Positions 1-7,339 of a stretch of DNA of 47,295 bases are shown here, piece by piece. Origin of the DNA: Paramagnetospirillum caucaseum (GTDB taxonomy: Bacteria > Pseudomonadota > Alphaproteobacteria > Rhodospirillales > Magnetospirillaceae). The stretch is taken from positions 1 through 47,295 of the forward strand of contig NZ_AONQ01000035.1 in assembly GCF_000342045.1 (NCBI RefSeq). The letters run 5' to 3'. The notes beneath the pieces were generated by a model. That model searched no databases, was not told the DNA's origin, and saw only the letters and a list, made by a program, of their open reading frames with translations. Each line of letters starts with the position of its first letter. The first letter of the stretch is position 1. The position numbers were made by a program, and so were the translations under genes.

Positions 1-714
1 GATGACCAGGACCAGACCGGCGGCCGAGGCGGCGCCGAAGCCCAGATCCAGGCGCCCCGGTCCGGCCTGGGTCTCGTCGTCCAGGCAGGGGAAGCGGCCG
101 GTGAAGCCGCGGCAACGCATGGCGGCGTCGATGCGCTCGGCCCGCTCCAGCGAACGCACCATCAGCATGCCGAACAGATGGCCGATGGAGCGCCAGCAAT
201 GGAGGCCGGTGGCGGGGCGGAAGGCCCGCGCCCGCATGGCCAGGCGCAGGCGGCGGTATTCGTCCTCCAGCACCGACAGGTAGCGGGTGGTGAACAGCAG
301 CAGATGGACGAAGCGGCCGCTCACCCCCAGCCGGGCGAGGGCGCGGCCCAGCACCGGCATCTCCATGGAGCCGACCAGGGCGAACAGCGCCACCGCCACG
401 GCGTTGGCCTTCAGCGCGATGCCCGCCGCCTGGCGTAAGCCTTCCTCCGAGCCCTGCAGCCCCCACAGGCTGAACGCCGCGCGGCCGGGCACCGTGAAGG
501 GCAGCATGACCAGCACCAGCAGCATGAAGCCTTCCAGGCCGAGTAGGCGGCGCGCCGTGGCGCCCAGGGGCAGGCGGGCCACCAGGGCGGCGGCCACGGC
601 CAGTCCCAGGCCGAGCCCCTGGGCGGCCAGCGAGGGCACCAGCACCACGGCCAGGCTGAACAGCAGGGCGGCGACCAGCCGGGTACGGGGGTCGAGGCGG
701 TCGATCAGCGTCAT
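1..714 (-). CDS. cbiQ: ECF nickel/cobalt transporter membrane subunit CbiQ/NikQ (3' end beyond the window)
   Basis: The minus frame starts with ATG at 714 and stays open to the left edge, giving 238 codons without a stop, so the C-terminus is missing. The product is an all-helical permease: after the N-terminal MTLIDRLDPRTRL it has several hydrophobic segments and the CbiQ-like region around residues 130-190 (RLGVSGRFVHLLLFTTRYLS, then RAMRCRGFTGRF-type charged coupling helix). In this family CbiQ is the transmembrane (T) component linking the substrate-binding CbiM to the ATPase CbiO/NikO. Its start overlaps the stop of the NikL-like gene by ATGA, indicating translational coupling. The ATPase gene is expected just off the left edge. 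Whether the substrate is Ni or Co cannot be read from this subunit. Confidence 0.85.
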   Translation of the reverse strand, partial: MTLIDRLDPRTRLVAALLFSLAVVLVPSLAAQGLGLGLAVAAALVARLPLGATARRLLGLEGFMLLVLVMLPFTVPGRAAFSLWGLQGSEEGLRQAAGIALKANAVAVALFALVGSMEMPVLGRALARLGVSGRFVHLLLFTTRYLSVLEDEYRRLRLAMRARAFRPATGLHCWRSIGHLFGMLMVRSLERAERIDAAMRCRGFTGRFPCLDDETQAGPGRLDLGFGAASAAGLVLVI

Positions 715-1229
715 GGCCCCCTCCGCCGCGATTGCAGCCAGGCCCAGCAGCCGAACAGCCCGAAGATGGTGCCGATGCCGCCCATCAGATCGTGCAGGCG
801 GATGCGCTCCTCATAGGAATCCAACTGCTCGCGCAAGGGGCGGATCTGCCGGGCGACGGCTGCCTCCAGGGCGGCGGTGTCGGCGCTCACGGCGGCGGCC
901 TTGCCCTCGGGCAGCGAGGACGGGAGTTCGGCGGCGGGAAGGGTGAACCGGGCGGCGTGGCCGTCCTCGGATTCCACCGCGATGATGTGGTCCATGCGCG
1001 CCGTGACGCCCTGGCGAAAGGTGCCGTCGGCGGCGGTGGCGAAGACGGCGACCAGCGAGCCATCGGCTCCCAGGATGCGCCCCGGAACGCCGGCGGCCTT
1101 GTCGCCGCCGGCGAAATAGGCCGAGCCGACGATGTCGGTTCCCTCCGCCGAGGCGAAGACCTTCAGCTTGTGGGCGCCGGCCGGGGCGGCCAGCAGCAGC
1201 GTAAAGAGAATAACGAGCAGCCGGATCAT
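711..1229 (-). CDS. NikL/CbiL-type accessory subunit of the nickel/cobalt ECF transporter
   Basis: 172 aa. The ATG at 1229 is chosen because it gives a clean signal peptide (MIRLLVILFTLLLAAPAGAH, cleavage near AGA-HK). A longer frame upstream would overlap cbiM deeply. The mature part is a periplasmic beta-rich domain, followed by a short coiled-coil (about residues 110-145) and one C-terminal membrane helix (GTIFGLFGCWAWLQ) ending in RRRG. This topology matches the NikL/CbiL proteins that replace CbiN in NikKMLQO-type systems. It overlaps both neighbours by four bases (ATGA with cbiQ, and with the cbiM stop), so the three are translated as a coupled unit. Family assignment is by architecture and position; sequence conservation in this family is low. 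Confidence 0.7.
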   Translation of the reverse strand: MIRLLVILFTLLLAAPAGAHKLKVFASAEGTDIVGSAYFAGGDKAAGVPGRILGADGSLVAVFATAADGTFRQGVTARMDHIIAVESEDGHAARFTLPAAELPSSLPEGKAAAVSADTAALEAAVARQIRPLREQLDSYEERIRLHDLMGGIGTIFGLFGCWAWLQSRRRGP

Positions 1230-1825
1230 GCCAGCGCCTCCGGCTTGACCCGGGCCAGCAGGCCGATGGCGGCGGAGGCGAATACCGCCTCGATCCCCAT
1301 CACCGGCAGATGGGTCAGCACCACCAGCCGGGCGGCGGCCTCGAACTCGCGGCCCGAAGCCGCCAGCGAACCCGCCACCATCAGCCCGGTCAGCAACACG
1401 GCGCCGCCCGAACACAGGGCGGCGGCCAGCGCGGCGCGGCGCGGCTGGGCGGGATTCCACAGCCGGCGGAACACCAGGCCGGCCAGCACGGCGGGGGCCG
1501 CCATGTTGAGGGTGTTGACGCCCAGCACCAGCAGCCCGCCGAAGCCGAACATCACCGCCTGCAGCAGCAGCGCGGCCAGCAGGGCGGGAAAGGCCGCCCA
1601 GCCCAGCACCATGCCGGCCATGCCGTTGAGCAGCAGGTGCACCGAGGCGGGGCCGGCGGGCAGATGGATCAGCGAGGCGACGAACATCACCGCCGACAGC
1701 ATGGCCACCTTGGGCACCCGCACCGGCTCCAATTCCCTCAGGCCGCGCGCCACCCCGGCCATGGCGAGGATTCCCCCCGCCACCAGCACCGGATTGGACA
1801 GCACGCCATCGGGAATATGGGCCAT
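1226..1825 (-). CDS. cbiM: ECF nickel/cobalt transporter substrate-binding subunit CbiM/NikM
   Basis: 199 aa integral membrane protein, the usual length for CbiM. It begins MAHIPDGVLS, the family's metal-binding N-terminus, and contains the conserved segment HLPAGPASVHLLLNGMAG (about residues 53-70), whose histidines belong to the metal site, followed by LGVNTLNMAAPAVLAG. CbiM is the S component that binds Ni2+ or Co2+ at its N-terminus. Most members start MHIPDG; here an Ala sits after Met, so removal of Met would leave Ala-His and restore His at position 2. The gene follows the NikK-like gene by 16 bases and overlaps the NikL-like gene. No cobalamin riboswitch is visible upstream, and the NikK/NikL partners favour nickel (inference). 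Confidence 0.9.
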   Translation of the reverse strand: MAHIPDGVLSNPVLVAGGILAMAGVARGLRELEPVRVPKVAMLSAVMFVASLIHLPAGPASVHLLLNGMAGMVLGWAAFPALLAALLLQAVMFGFGGLLVLGVNTLNMAAPAVLAGLVFRRLWNPAQPRRAALAAALCSGGAVLLTGLMVAGSLAASGREFEAAARLVVLTHLPVMGIEAVFASAAIGLLARVKPEALA

Positions 1826-1841
1826 GGGTGGAGGAACTCCC

Positions 1842-2609
1842 TTATCTCATGTCCTGGGCGCGCACCCAGATCAGGCCGCCCAGTTCGGTCTTGGCCGGCT
1901 TGCCCTCGGGGCTTTTGGCCGGCTTGTCGCCCTCCGCCAGGGCGGCGAAGCCCCACCAGCCGGCGCGCGGCATGGCATAGGCGAACTGGCCCGAGGCATC
2001 GGCCTTGATCACTTGGGTCACGAAGGGATCGGACGGCGCCTTGACCGAGCCGTCGTTGCGCCACTCCACCTCGATCTCGGCGAAGGGCAGCGGCTTGCCG
2101 TTCCGGCGCACGATGCCCCGGAACAGGTTGCCGGTCCACAGGCCGTAGGGCCGGGCCAGCGGCTCGATCTCCACCGGCAGGCCCACCGGTCTGTCCCAGC
2201 CGCCGCCGCCGCCCGCGAAGTCCACCACCACCTTGGTGTAATGGACGATCCACTTGCCCTCGGCCTTCTCCCAATAGGGGGCGGGCTCGACGAAGAACAC
2301 GTGGTCGCCGGGCGTGTCGAGGCGGAATTCGGCGCTGAACACCGTCCGGTCGTCCTGCTTGCCGGGCTTGAGGCTGGCCTTGAGGTCGCGGGTCTTGCCG
2401 CCGCTTGCCACGCCGAAACGCACCGGCGGCGCCATCTCCATCACCGGGCCGCGCTCCATGGGATGGGTGAAGGCCAGGTCGAGGCGGATGTCGCGCGATC
2501 CCTGCTCGGCCACGATGTCGGCGGACGGGATCAACTCCTGGAAATGGGCGGCGGCCATGGCGGGAAGCAAGGCCACGGCACAGGCGATGATGCTTGCGGC
2601 CAGACGCAT
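1842..2609 (-). CDS. NikK-like periplasmic DUF4198 protein of the nickel uptake operon
   Basis: 255 aa with a signal peptide ([23 protein letters not shown], cleavage after AAA). Cleavage would leave His close to the mature N-terminus (AHFQELIPS), typical of metal-handling DUF4198 proteins. The rest is soluble and beta-rich, with [13 protein letters not shown] and a carboxypeptidase-like fold region near residues 165-225 ([20 protein letters not shown]). It is the first gene of the minus operon NikK-CbiM-NikL-CbiQ. NikK proteins are known from comparative genomics as partners of nickel ECF transporters; delivery of Ni to CbiM is inference. The start is the ATG at 2609, just before the signal sequence. 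Confidence 0.75.
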   Translation of the reverse strand: MRLAASIIACAVALLPAMAAAHFQELIPSADIVAEQGSRDIRLDLAFTHPMERGPVMEMAPPVRFGVASGGKTRDLKASLKPGKQDDRTVFSAEFRLDTPGDHVFFVEPAPYWEKAEGKWIVHYTKVVVDFAGGGGGWDRPVGLPVEIEPLARPYGLWTGNLFRGIVRRNGKPLPFAEIEVEWRNDGSVKAPSDPFVTQVIKADASGQFAYAMPRAGWWGFAALAEGDKPAKSPEGKPAKTELGGLIWVRAQDMR

Positions 2610-2632
2610 CGGCCCCCTCCCTCTCCCAAAGA

Positions 2633-2666
2633 TTATGCGACTTCGTTATCTGTCGGGCCGAGCATA
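2633..2666. promoter_or_regulatory. Imperfect dyad upstream of the nickel operon, possible metal-regulator operator
   Basis: Half-sites TTATGC (2633-2638) and GCATA (2662-2666) face each other across 23 bases, 24-57 bases upstream of the NikK-like start. On the minus strand the first half-site overlaps CATAAT, a plausible -10 element. A metal-responsive repressor such as NikR would be expected here, but the spacing does not match the classical 16-base NikR gap, so the assignment is weak. Confidence 0.25.
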
Positions 2667-2865
2667 CGCGGCCCCGCCGGGTGGGCCAAGCAAATTCCGG
2701 CCGCGCCGAACGGCCTATGAACCAGAGGATAGCCGGCGGCGTGGCGGTCCGCCCCGGGTCACGGGCGGGAAAGCGATACAGATCGGTCCGAGGCTCTTGC
2801 GCTTGCGGTATCAAATAAGTAAACAGGCACCGAATTACCATATTTAGCCCGGAGAGGCCGTTTCC

Positions 2866-4530
2866 ATGTCCCATGTCCTTCGCCTCGGCGCCTTGGCCCT
2901 GCTGCTGCTGGCGCCGTCGCTGCCCGTCCTGGCGGCTGGCGCCGATCTCGGCCAGGCCGCCAAGCAGGCCACCAACTGGCACGCCATCATCATGTTCGTG
3001 GCCTTCGTGCTTCTGACGCTCGGCATCACGTACTGGGCGTCGAAGCGCACCAAGTCGGCCAGCGATTTCTACACGGCGGGCGGCGGCATCTCGGGCTTCC
3101 AGAACGGTCTGGCCATTGCCGGCGACTTCATGTCGGCGGCGTCGTTCCTGGGCGTCACCGCCCTGCTCTACGGCACCGGCCTCGACGGCATGGTCTACGC
3201 CGTCGGCGTGGTGGTGGGCTGGCCGCTGATGCTGTTCCTCATCGCCGAGCCCCTGAGGAACCTGGGCAAGTACACCTTCGCCGACGTGGTGGCCTACCGC
3301 CTGGCCAAGGTGCCGGTGCGCACCTATGCGGCGTTCAGCTCGCTCACCGTGGTGGTGTTCTACCTGATCGCCCAGATGGTCGGGGCCGGGCAGCTGATCA
3401 AGCTGCTGTTCGGCATGGAATACCTGCACGCCCTGTTCCTGGTGGGCGGTCTGATGATGGTCTACGTCACCTTCGGCGGCATGGCGGCCACCACCTGGGT
3501 GCAGATCATCAAGGCGGTGCTGCTGCTGGCCGGGGCCACCTTCATGGCCGGGGCGGTGCTGGCCCGCTTCGGCTTCTCGCCCGAGGCGCTGTTCGCCAAG
3601 GCGGTCGAGGTCAAGGGCTCCAACGCCATCATGTCGCCCGGCCTGCTGTTCAAGGACCCCATCGACACCATCTCGCTGGCCATGGCGCTGGCCTTCGGCA
3701 CGGCGGGGCTGCCCCACATCCTGATGCGCTTCTTCACGGTTCCCGACGCCCGCGAGGCGAGGAAGTCGGTGTTCTACGCCACCGCCTTCATCGGCTTCTT
3801 CTACGTGCTGGCCGTGGTGATCGGCATCGGCGCCATCGCCCTGGTGGCCACCGACCCCGCCTATCTCGCCGACGGCAAGGCGTTGAAGGGCGGCGGCAAC
3901 ATGGCCGCCATCTGGCTGGCCCACGCGGTGGGCGGCAACCTGTTCCTCGGCTTCATCTCGGCGGTGGCCTTCGCCACCATCCTGGCGGTGGTGGCCGGGC
4001 TGACCCTGGCCGGGGCCTCGGCCATCTCCCACGATCTTTACGCCAACGTCTTCGCCCGCGGCCACGCCAGGGAGGAGACCGAGCTGCGCATCTCGCGCCT
4101 GGCCAGCCTGGGGCTCGGCGTGGTGGCCATCATCCTCGGCATGCTGTTCGAGAAGCAGAACATCGCCTATCTCGCCGGCCTGACACTGGCCATTGCCGCC
4201 TCGGCCAACTTCCCGCTGCTGCTGCTGTCCATGCTGTGGCCGGGCCTGACCTCGCGCGGCGCCATCCTGGGCGGGTCCATCGGACTGCTCTCGGCGGTGG
4301 TGCTGACCGTGTTGGGGCCGGCGGTGTGGAAATCGGTGCTGGGCTATCCCCAGCCCATCTTCCCCTGGGGCAATCCCGCCCTGTTCTCGGTGGTCGCCGG
4401 CTTTGCCGCCACCTGGTTCTTCTCGGTCACCGACACCAGCGAGCGGGCGGCGCGCGAGCGGGCCGAGTTCGACGCCCAGTTCATCCGCTCGCAGACCGGG
4501 TTGGGGGCGGAAGGGGCCGCGAGTCATTGA
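2866..4530 (+). CDS. actP: Cation/acetate symporter, sodium:solute symporter family
   Basis: 554 aa, close to the about 550 aa of E. coli ActP. It has an N-terminal signal-like segment ([20 protein letters not shown]) as ActP does, then about 13 membrane helices. Recognisable family segments are [20 protein letters not shown] (about 65-85), [10 protein letters not shown], the SSF signature region around [15 protein letters not shown], and [18 protein letters not shown]. ActP imports acetate and other short carboxylates with a cation. In many proteobacteria a small DUF485 gene (yjcH) precedes actP; none is present here. The gene is alone, with an AGCCCGGAGAGG ribosome-binding region before ATG 2866, and is divergent from the nickel operon. 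Confidence 0.9.
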   Translation: MSHVLRLGALALLLLAPSLPVLAAGADLGQAAKQATNWHAIIMFVAFVLLTLGITYWASKRTKSASDFYTAGGGISGFQNGLAIAGDFMSAASFLGVTALLYGTGLDGMVYAVGVVVGWPLMLFLIAEPLRNLGKYTFADVVAYRLAKVPVRTYAAFSSLTVVVFYLIAQMVGAGQLIKLLFGMEYLHALFLVGGLMMVYVTFGGMAATTWVQIIKAVLLLAGATFMAGAVLARFGFSPEALFAKAVEVKGSNAIMSPGLLFKDPIDTISLAMALAFGTAGLPHILMRFFTVPDAREARKSVFYATAFIGFFYVLAVVIGIGAIALVATDPAYLADGKALKGGGNMAAIWLAHAVGGNLFLGFISAVAFATILAVVAGLTLAGASAISHDLYANVFARGHAREETELRISRLASLGLGVVAIILGMLFEKQNIAYLAGLTLAIAASANFPLLLLSMLWPGLTSRGAILGGSIGLLSAVVLTVLGPAVWKSVLGYPQPIFPWGNPALFSVVAGFAATWFFSVTDTSERAARERAEFDAQFIRSQTGLGAEGAASH

Positions 4531-4532
4531 CG

Positions 4533-4574
4533 TGTCCCTCAGGCGCCGGGCGCGCGCTGGCCGCGCGCTTGGCT
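4533..4574. repeat. Dispersed GC-rich repeat, copy 1 (TGTCCCTCAG-type)
   Basis: The segment starts TGTCCCTCAGGCGCCGGGCG and ends CTTGGCT. A second copy at 39796-39835 shares the first 20 bases except one and the same CTTGGCT end. It lies just after the actP stop codon, as intergenic repeats often do. Confidence 0.55.
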
Positions 4575-4619
4575 CCCGCGCCATAAGGCGCCCGCCCGGC
4601 GAGGGCAAAACAAATAAAA

Positions 4620-4656
4620 CTAAAGCGTGATGCACATTTAAGACATCACGCTTTAG
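4620..4656 (-). terminator. Rho-independent terminator of the DMT permease gene
   Basis: Perfect 13-bp inverted repeat: CTAAAGCGTGATG at 4620-4632 and CATCACGCTTTAG at 4644-4656, with an 11-base loop. On the minus strand it is followed by the T-rich TTTTATTTGTTTT (4619-4606 region). The stop codon of the permease (4653-4655) is inside the stem. It may also stop actP transcription from the other side. Confidence 0.85.
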
Positions 4657-5555
4657 GGGGGCTGGAGGGGCGTCGGTTTCCTCTCGTTTCTCAGCACGTA
4701 AAGGCCGGACGCCATGACCACCATGGCGCCGGCCAGCGTGTTGGCGGTGGGAATCTCGGCGAAAACCAGCCAGCCCAGGCTGGACGACACCACGATGTGG
4801 AAATAGTCGAAGGGCGCCACCACCGAGGCCGGGGCGAGGCGCACCGCTCGGGCGATCAGCAGTTGGCCGGTGCCGCCCAGGATGCCGACGGCGGCGAACA
4901 GGACCCATTCCCCGGCGTCGGGCGTCCGCCATGCCCAGGGCAGGGCGGCGCCGGTCAGGAGCATGGTCAGGACCGAGAACCAGAACACCGTGGTCACCGC
5001 CGCCTCGGTGCGGCCCATGGCGCGCATCAGCACCATCACCAGGGCGTAGAGGACGGTGCCGGCCACGGCGAAGACCGCCCCGGCTCCCGGCAATTCGCCG
5101 GCCCAGGCGTCCGGCCCCGCCACGATCAGGATGCCGCCGAACCCCGCCGCCACCGCCAGCCAGCGCTGCAGCGGCACTCTCTCCTGCAGGAGCGGCACAG
5201 AAAGGGCGGTGATCAGCAGCGGCGCTGCGAAGCCGATGGCGGTGACCTGGACCAGCGGCAGGCGGGCGAAGGCCAGGAAGAAGCAGCCCACCGCCAGCAG
5301 GCCGATGGCCGAGCGCACCGCATGCGCCCAGGGCCGCGCCGTGGCCACCGCCCGCATCCCGCTTTGCCACAACAGCGGCGCCAGGGGGATCAGCCCGAAA
5401 GCCGCCCGGAAGAACAGCACCTGGATCACCGAATGCTCGGCCATCAGCAGCTTGACCATGGCGTCCATGGAGGCGAACAGCGAGGTGGCCGCCAGCATGG
5501 CGGCGATGCCGCCCAGATGATGGGCCCGGGGGCCGGTATGAAAATCGGATGACAC
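4653..5555 (-). CDS. DMT-superfamily (EamA) permease
   Basis: About 300 aa with ten predicted membrane helices in two EamA halves: the first from about residue 15 (AMLAATSLFASMDAMVKLL) and the second from about 150 (AGAVFAVAGTVLYALVMVLM). The family exports or imports small metabolites; the substrate cannot be told. I chose the GTG at 5555 (VSSDFHTG) because AAGGGA lies ten bases upstream and it gives the usual length. The frame is open further up to 5624, and an ATG inside the first helix is a less likely start. The gene converges with actP on a shared hairpin. Confidence 0.75.
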   Translation of the reverse strand: MSSDFHTGPRAHHLGGIAAMLAATSLFASMDAMVKLLMAEHSVIQVLFFRAAFGLIPLAPLLWQSGMRAVATARPWAHAVRSAIGLLAVGCFFLAFARLPLVQVTAIGFAAPLLITALSVPLLQERVPLQRWLAVAAGFGGILIVAGPDAWAGELPGAGAVFAVAGTVLYALVMVLMRAMGRTEAAVTTVFWFSVLTMLLTGAALPWAWRTPDAGEWVLFAAVGILGGTGQLLIARAVRLAPASVVAPFDYFHIVVSSSLGWLVFAEIPTANTLAGAMVVMASGLYVLRNERKPTPLQPP

Positions 5556-5703
5556 CGCGATGTTATCCCTTGATCGCCGAACGGCTGATGACCATATGCA
5601 GGCGCGTAAAAGACGGCCAGTCACAGACAGTTACCGCAGTGCACAATACTTGGTGCGATGCGAAATTCGTAAAATTGCAAAATAATTGATACTAAAGCGA
5701 CTC

Positions 5704-5732
5704 TGTCAATTGCTGGGCGGCTCCTGTATAGT
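5704..5732 (+). promoter_or_regulatory. Candidate sigma70 promoter of the small gene at 5769
   Basis: TGTCAA (5704-5709), 17 bases, then TATAGT (5727-5732). Transcription would start about 30 bases before the ATG. Confidence 0.5.
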
Positions 5733-5768
5733 CCGCCTTGAGATCACATCCGGAAAAAGGGGGCTGCC

Positions 5769-6008
5769 ATGCTGTCAAGCGCGTACAGATCCACCCCGCA
5801 ACCGGCCGAAATCCGTGTCGTGCGCCGCCTGGGTGCCTCGATCGGCGGCCGCTCCACCCGTGCCTTCGCCTATCGTGGCGGCGGTATCGAGCCGAGTCTG
5901 GACGAGGTGATGGCCGACCCCATCGTACACCGCCTGATGGCCCGCGACGGCGTGGCTCTCGATTCCCTGAACTCGCTGATCGCCGAGGTGCGTGGCCGCC
6001 TGCTGTAG
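5769..6008 (+). CDS. Small protein of unknown function (79 aa)
   Basis: 79 aa. Support for it being real: a promoter-like TATAGT, the strong ribosome-binding sequence AAAAAGGGGG six bases before ATG 5769, and a perfect terminator hairpin after the stop. The N-terminal half is basic and Gly/Ser-rich (VRRLGASIGGRSTRAFAYRGGG). The C-terminal half is amphipathic and helical, with DPIVHRLMARDGVALDSLNS (about 50-69) and AEVRGRLL. There is no signal peptide, membrane helix or metal motif. I do not recognise the family. The helical tail could be an oligomerisation or partner-binding element, which is a guess. Confidence 0.6.
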   Translation: MLSSAYRSTPQPAEIRVVRRLGASIGGRSTRAFAYRGGGIEPSLDEVMADPIVHRLMARDGVALDSLNSLIAEVRGRLL

Positions 6009-6036
6009 GAAGCTTCCGTTTCCCGGTGACGCGAAG

Positions 6037-6057
6037 GCCCCCGCAAGGGGGCTTTTT
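6037..6057 (+). terminator. Rho-independent terminator after the 79-aa gene
   Basis: GCCCCC (6037-6042), loop GCAA, GGGGGC (6047-6052), then TTTTT (6053-6057). Confidence 0.9.
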
Positions 6058-6066
6058 GCTGGGGAA

Positions 6067-6600
6067 TCAGCGGCGGGACGAGGGCGCGGCCAGCGGCTCG
6101 GCCCGCACGCCGCCCGAGGGCGCCGGACGCGGCATGGGGGCGGCATCGTAACCGCCGCCGCTTTCCGACTGCTTCGGCGCCACGGTCACCGAGACCACCG
6201 AGCCGTAGACGGTGCGCCGCTCCACCTGCACGGTGGCGGCGCGGTCGCCGCGCACATAGGTCAGCACGCTGGTCTCGGCGGTGACGCTCATCATGGGCTG
6301 CCAGCCGAAATTGGGCATCTGCTGCTGGTAGAAGGCGGTGACCTCGTTGGCGGAATTGAACAGGGTCATCACCACCCGGCCGGTCCAGCGGTCGCGGTCC
6401 GACAGGATCAGCGAGCGGTCGTTGTCCATGGTGGCGCCCGACGGAATGGGGATGTCGGTGACCAGCTGGAAATTGCCCGGCTGCGGCTCGCCGCCGGCGC
6501 CGGCCGCCGAGGACGGCGGCAGGTCGGTGCCGCGCGAACATCCCGCCAGCCCGAGGGCGGCGGCAAGGCACAGGACAAGGCGGAGGGACGAACCGTTCAT
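6067..6600 (-). CDS. Predicted lipoprotein of unknown function
   Basis: 177 aa from the ATG at 6600. The start is set by the signal peptide MNGSSLRLVLCLAAALGLAGC, which ends in the lipobox LAGC at Cys21; a longer frame to 6696 adds an implausible leader. The mature domain (about 45-150) has SGATMDNDRSLILSDRDRW, then VTAFYQQQMPNFGWQPM, resembling small envelope lipoproteins in which a short peptide-chain domain is scored for change over time. I do not know a function for it. The C-terminal 30 residues are Pro/Ala/Arg-rich and probably disordered. It ends ten bases after the terminator of the small gene, with convergent orientation. Confidence 0.75.
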   Translation of the reverse strand: MNGSSLRLVLCLAAALGLAGCSRGTDLPPSSAAGAGGEPQPGNFQLVTDIPIPSGATMDNDRSLILSDRDRWTGRVVMTLFNSANEVTAFYQQQMPNFGWQPMMSVTAETSVLTYVRGDRAATVQVERRTVYGSVVSVTVAPKQSESGGGYDAAPMPRPAPSGGVRAEPLAAPSSRR

Positions 6601-6689
6601 GGCCTTGAAAATACTGTGAAGGCCGGGGCCGAACAAGGGAATGTTTGCGTTTTGTCGCGGCGGCCCAAGATGTGGGTGACCTTTCCTGC

Positions 6690-6797
6690 CTGTCATTCCG
6701 GCGACCAGCGGGAGGAGGAATCTCCGCTTGGCAAAATGAGGGCGAATCCGAACCGCCGGATCAGGAGGAGGTCCCTCGCCCGTGCTCGGGATGACGG
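6690..6797. repeat. Dispersed palindromic repeat between the lipoprotein and thpR
   Basis: The 108-base segment begins CTGTCATTCCGG and ends CTCGGGATGACGG, which are near inverse complements, and has internal GGGAGGAGGAATCTCC. This TGTCATTCC...GGGATGAC pattern is typical of short non-coding palindromic elements scattered between bacterial genes. Only one copy lies in the window. Confidence 0.55.
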
Positions 6798-6802
6798 ACT
6801 GT

Positions 6803-7339
6803 TCATCCCAGGGGATAATGCTCCAGGGCGTCGTATTGCGCGCCCTGGCGGCCCAGCGTGCTGCGGAACAGGGTGAAGCGCTCCACCGCCAGATGGTCCT
6901 CGCGGAACGGGCCGGTGGCGTCCATGAAATCCTGGATGCGCCCCGGCGGGGTGTCCTTGAGCCGGGCCAGGGTGACGTGGGGATTGAACCTGCGCGGCTC
7001 GGGCCGGCCGCCGGCCTGGACCACGGCGCCGTCGACGCGCGCCGCCAGCCGCGACAGCGCCGCCGAGCGCTCCACCCCCAGCCACAGGGTATGGGCCTGG
7101 TGGCGGTCGCCGAACAGGCCCAGCCCGGAGAGCGTCAGGGCGAAGGGCGGTTCGGCCAGGGTCTTGAGCCCGTGGTGGATTTCCTCGGCCACTTCCTCGT
7201 CCACCTCGCCGATGAAGCGCAGCGTCAGGTGCAGGTTGGCGGGGGCGATCCAGCGGGCTCCCGGCAGGCCCTGCTGCAGCGCGGCGATGCGGGCGGTCAG
7301 GTCGTCGTCGAAGCCGATTCCGACGAACAGGCGAATCAC
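6803..7339 (-). CDS. thpR: RNA 2',3'-cyclic phosphodiesterase (2'-5' RNA ligase family)
   Basis: 178 aa, the standard ThpR length (about 176). It has the two H-x-T/S-x motifs of the 2H phosphoesterase superfamily: HLTL at about residues 37-40 and HVTL at about 121-124. The family hydrolyses 2',3'-cyclic phosphate RNA ends and catalyses reversible 2'-5' RNA ligation; the physiological RNA is not known. The start is GTG 7339, overlapping the stop of the FIST gene as GTGA, so it is translationally coupled to that gene. I rate identity as secure and cellular role as open. Confidence 0.9.
   Translation of the reverse strand: MIRLFVGIGFDDDLTARIAALQQGLPGARWIAPANLHLTLRFIGEVDEEVAEEIHHGLKTLAEPPFALTLSGLGLFGDRHQAHTLWLGVERSAALSRLAARVDGAVVQAGGRPEPRRFNPHVTLARLKDTPPGRIQDFMDATGPFREDHLAVERFTLFRSTLGRQGAQYDALEHYPLG

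Noticed and set aside
2610-2865. Cobalamin riboswitch upstream of the nickel/cobalt operon.
   Set aside because: The conserved B12-box type sequence was not seen in either strand of the intergenic region.
1738-5370. A minus-strand open frame of about 1200 codons covering the region up to and across the DMT permease.
   Set aside because: It overlaps the recognised actP, CbiM and NikK-like genes in other frames. Its translation is low-complexity Gly/Arg/His-rich sequence without domains, an effect of high GC reducing stop codons.
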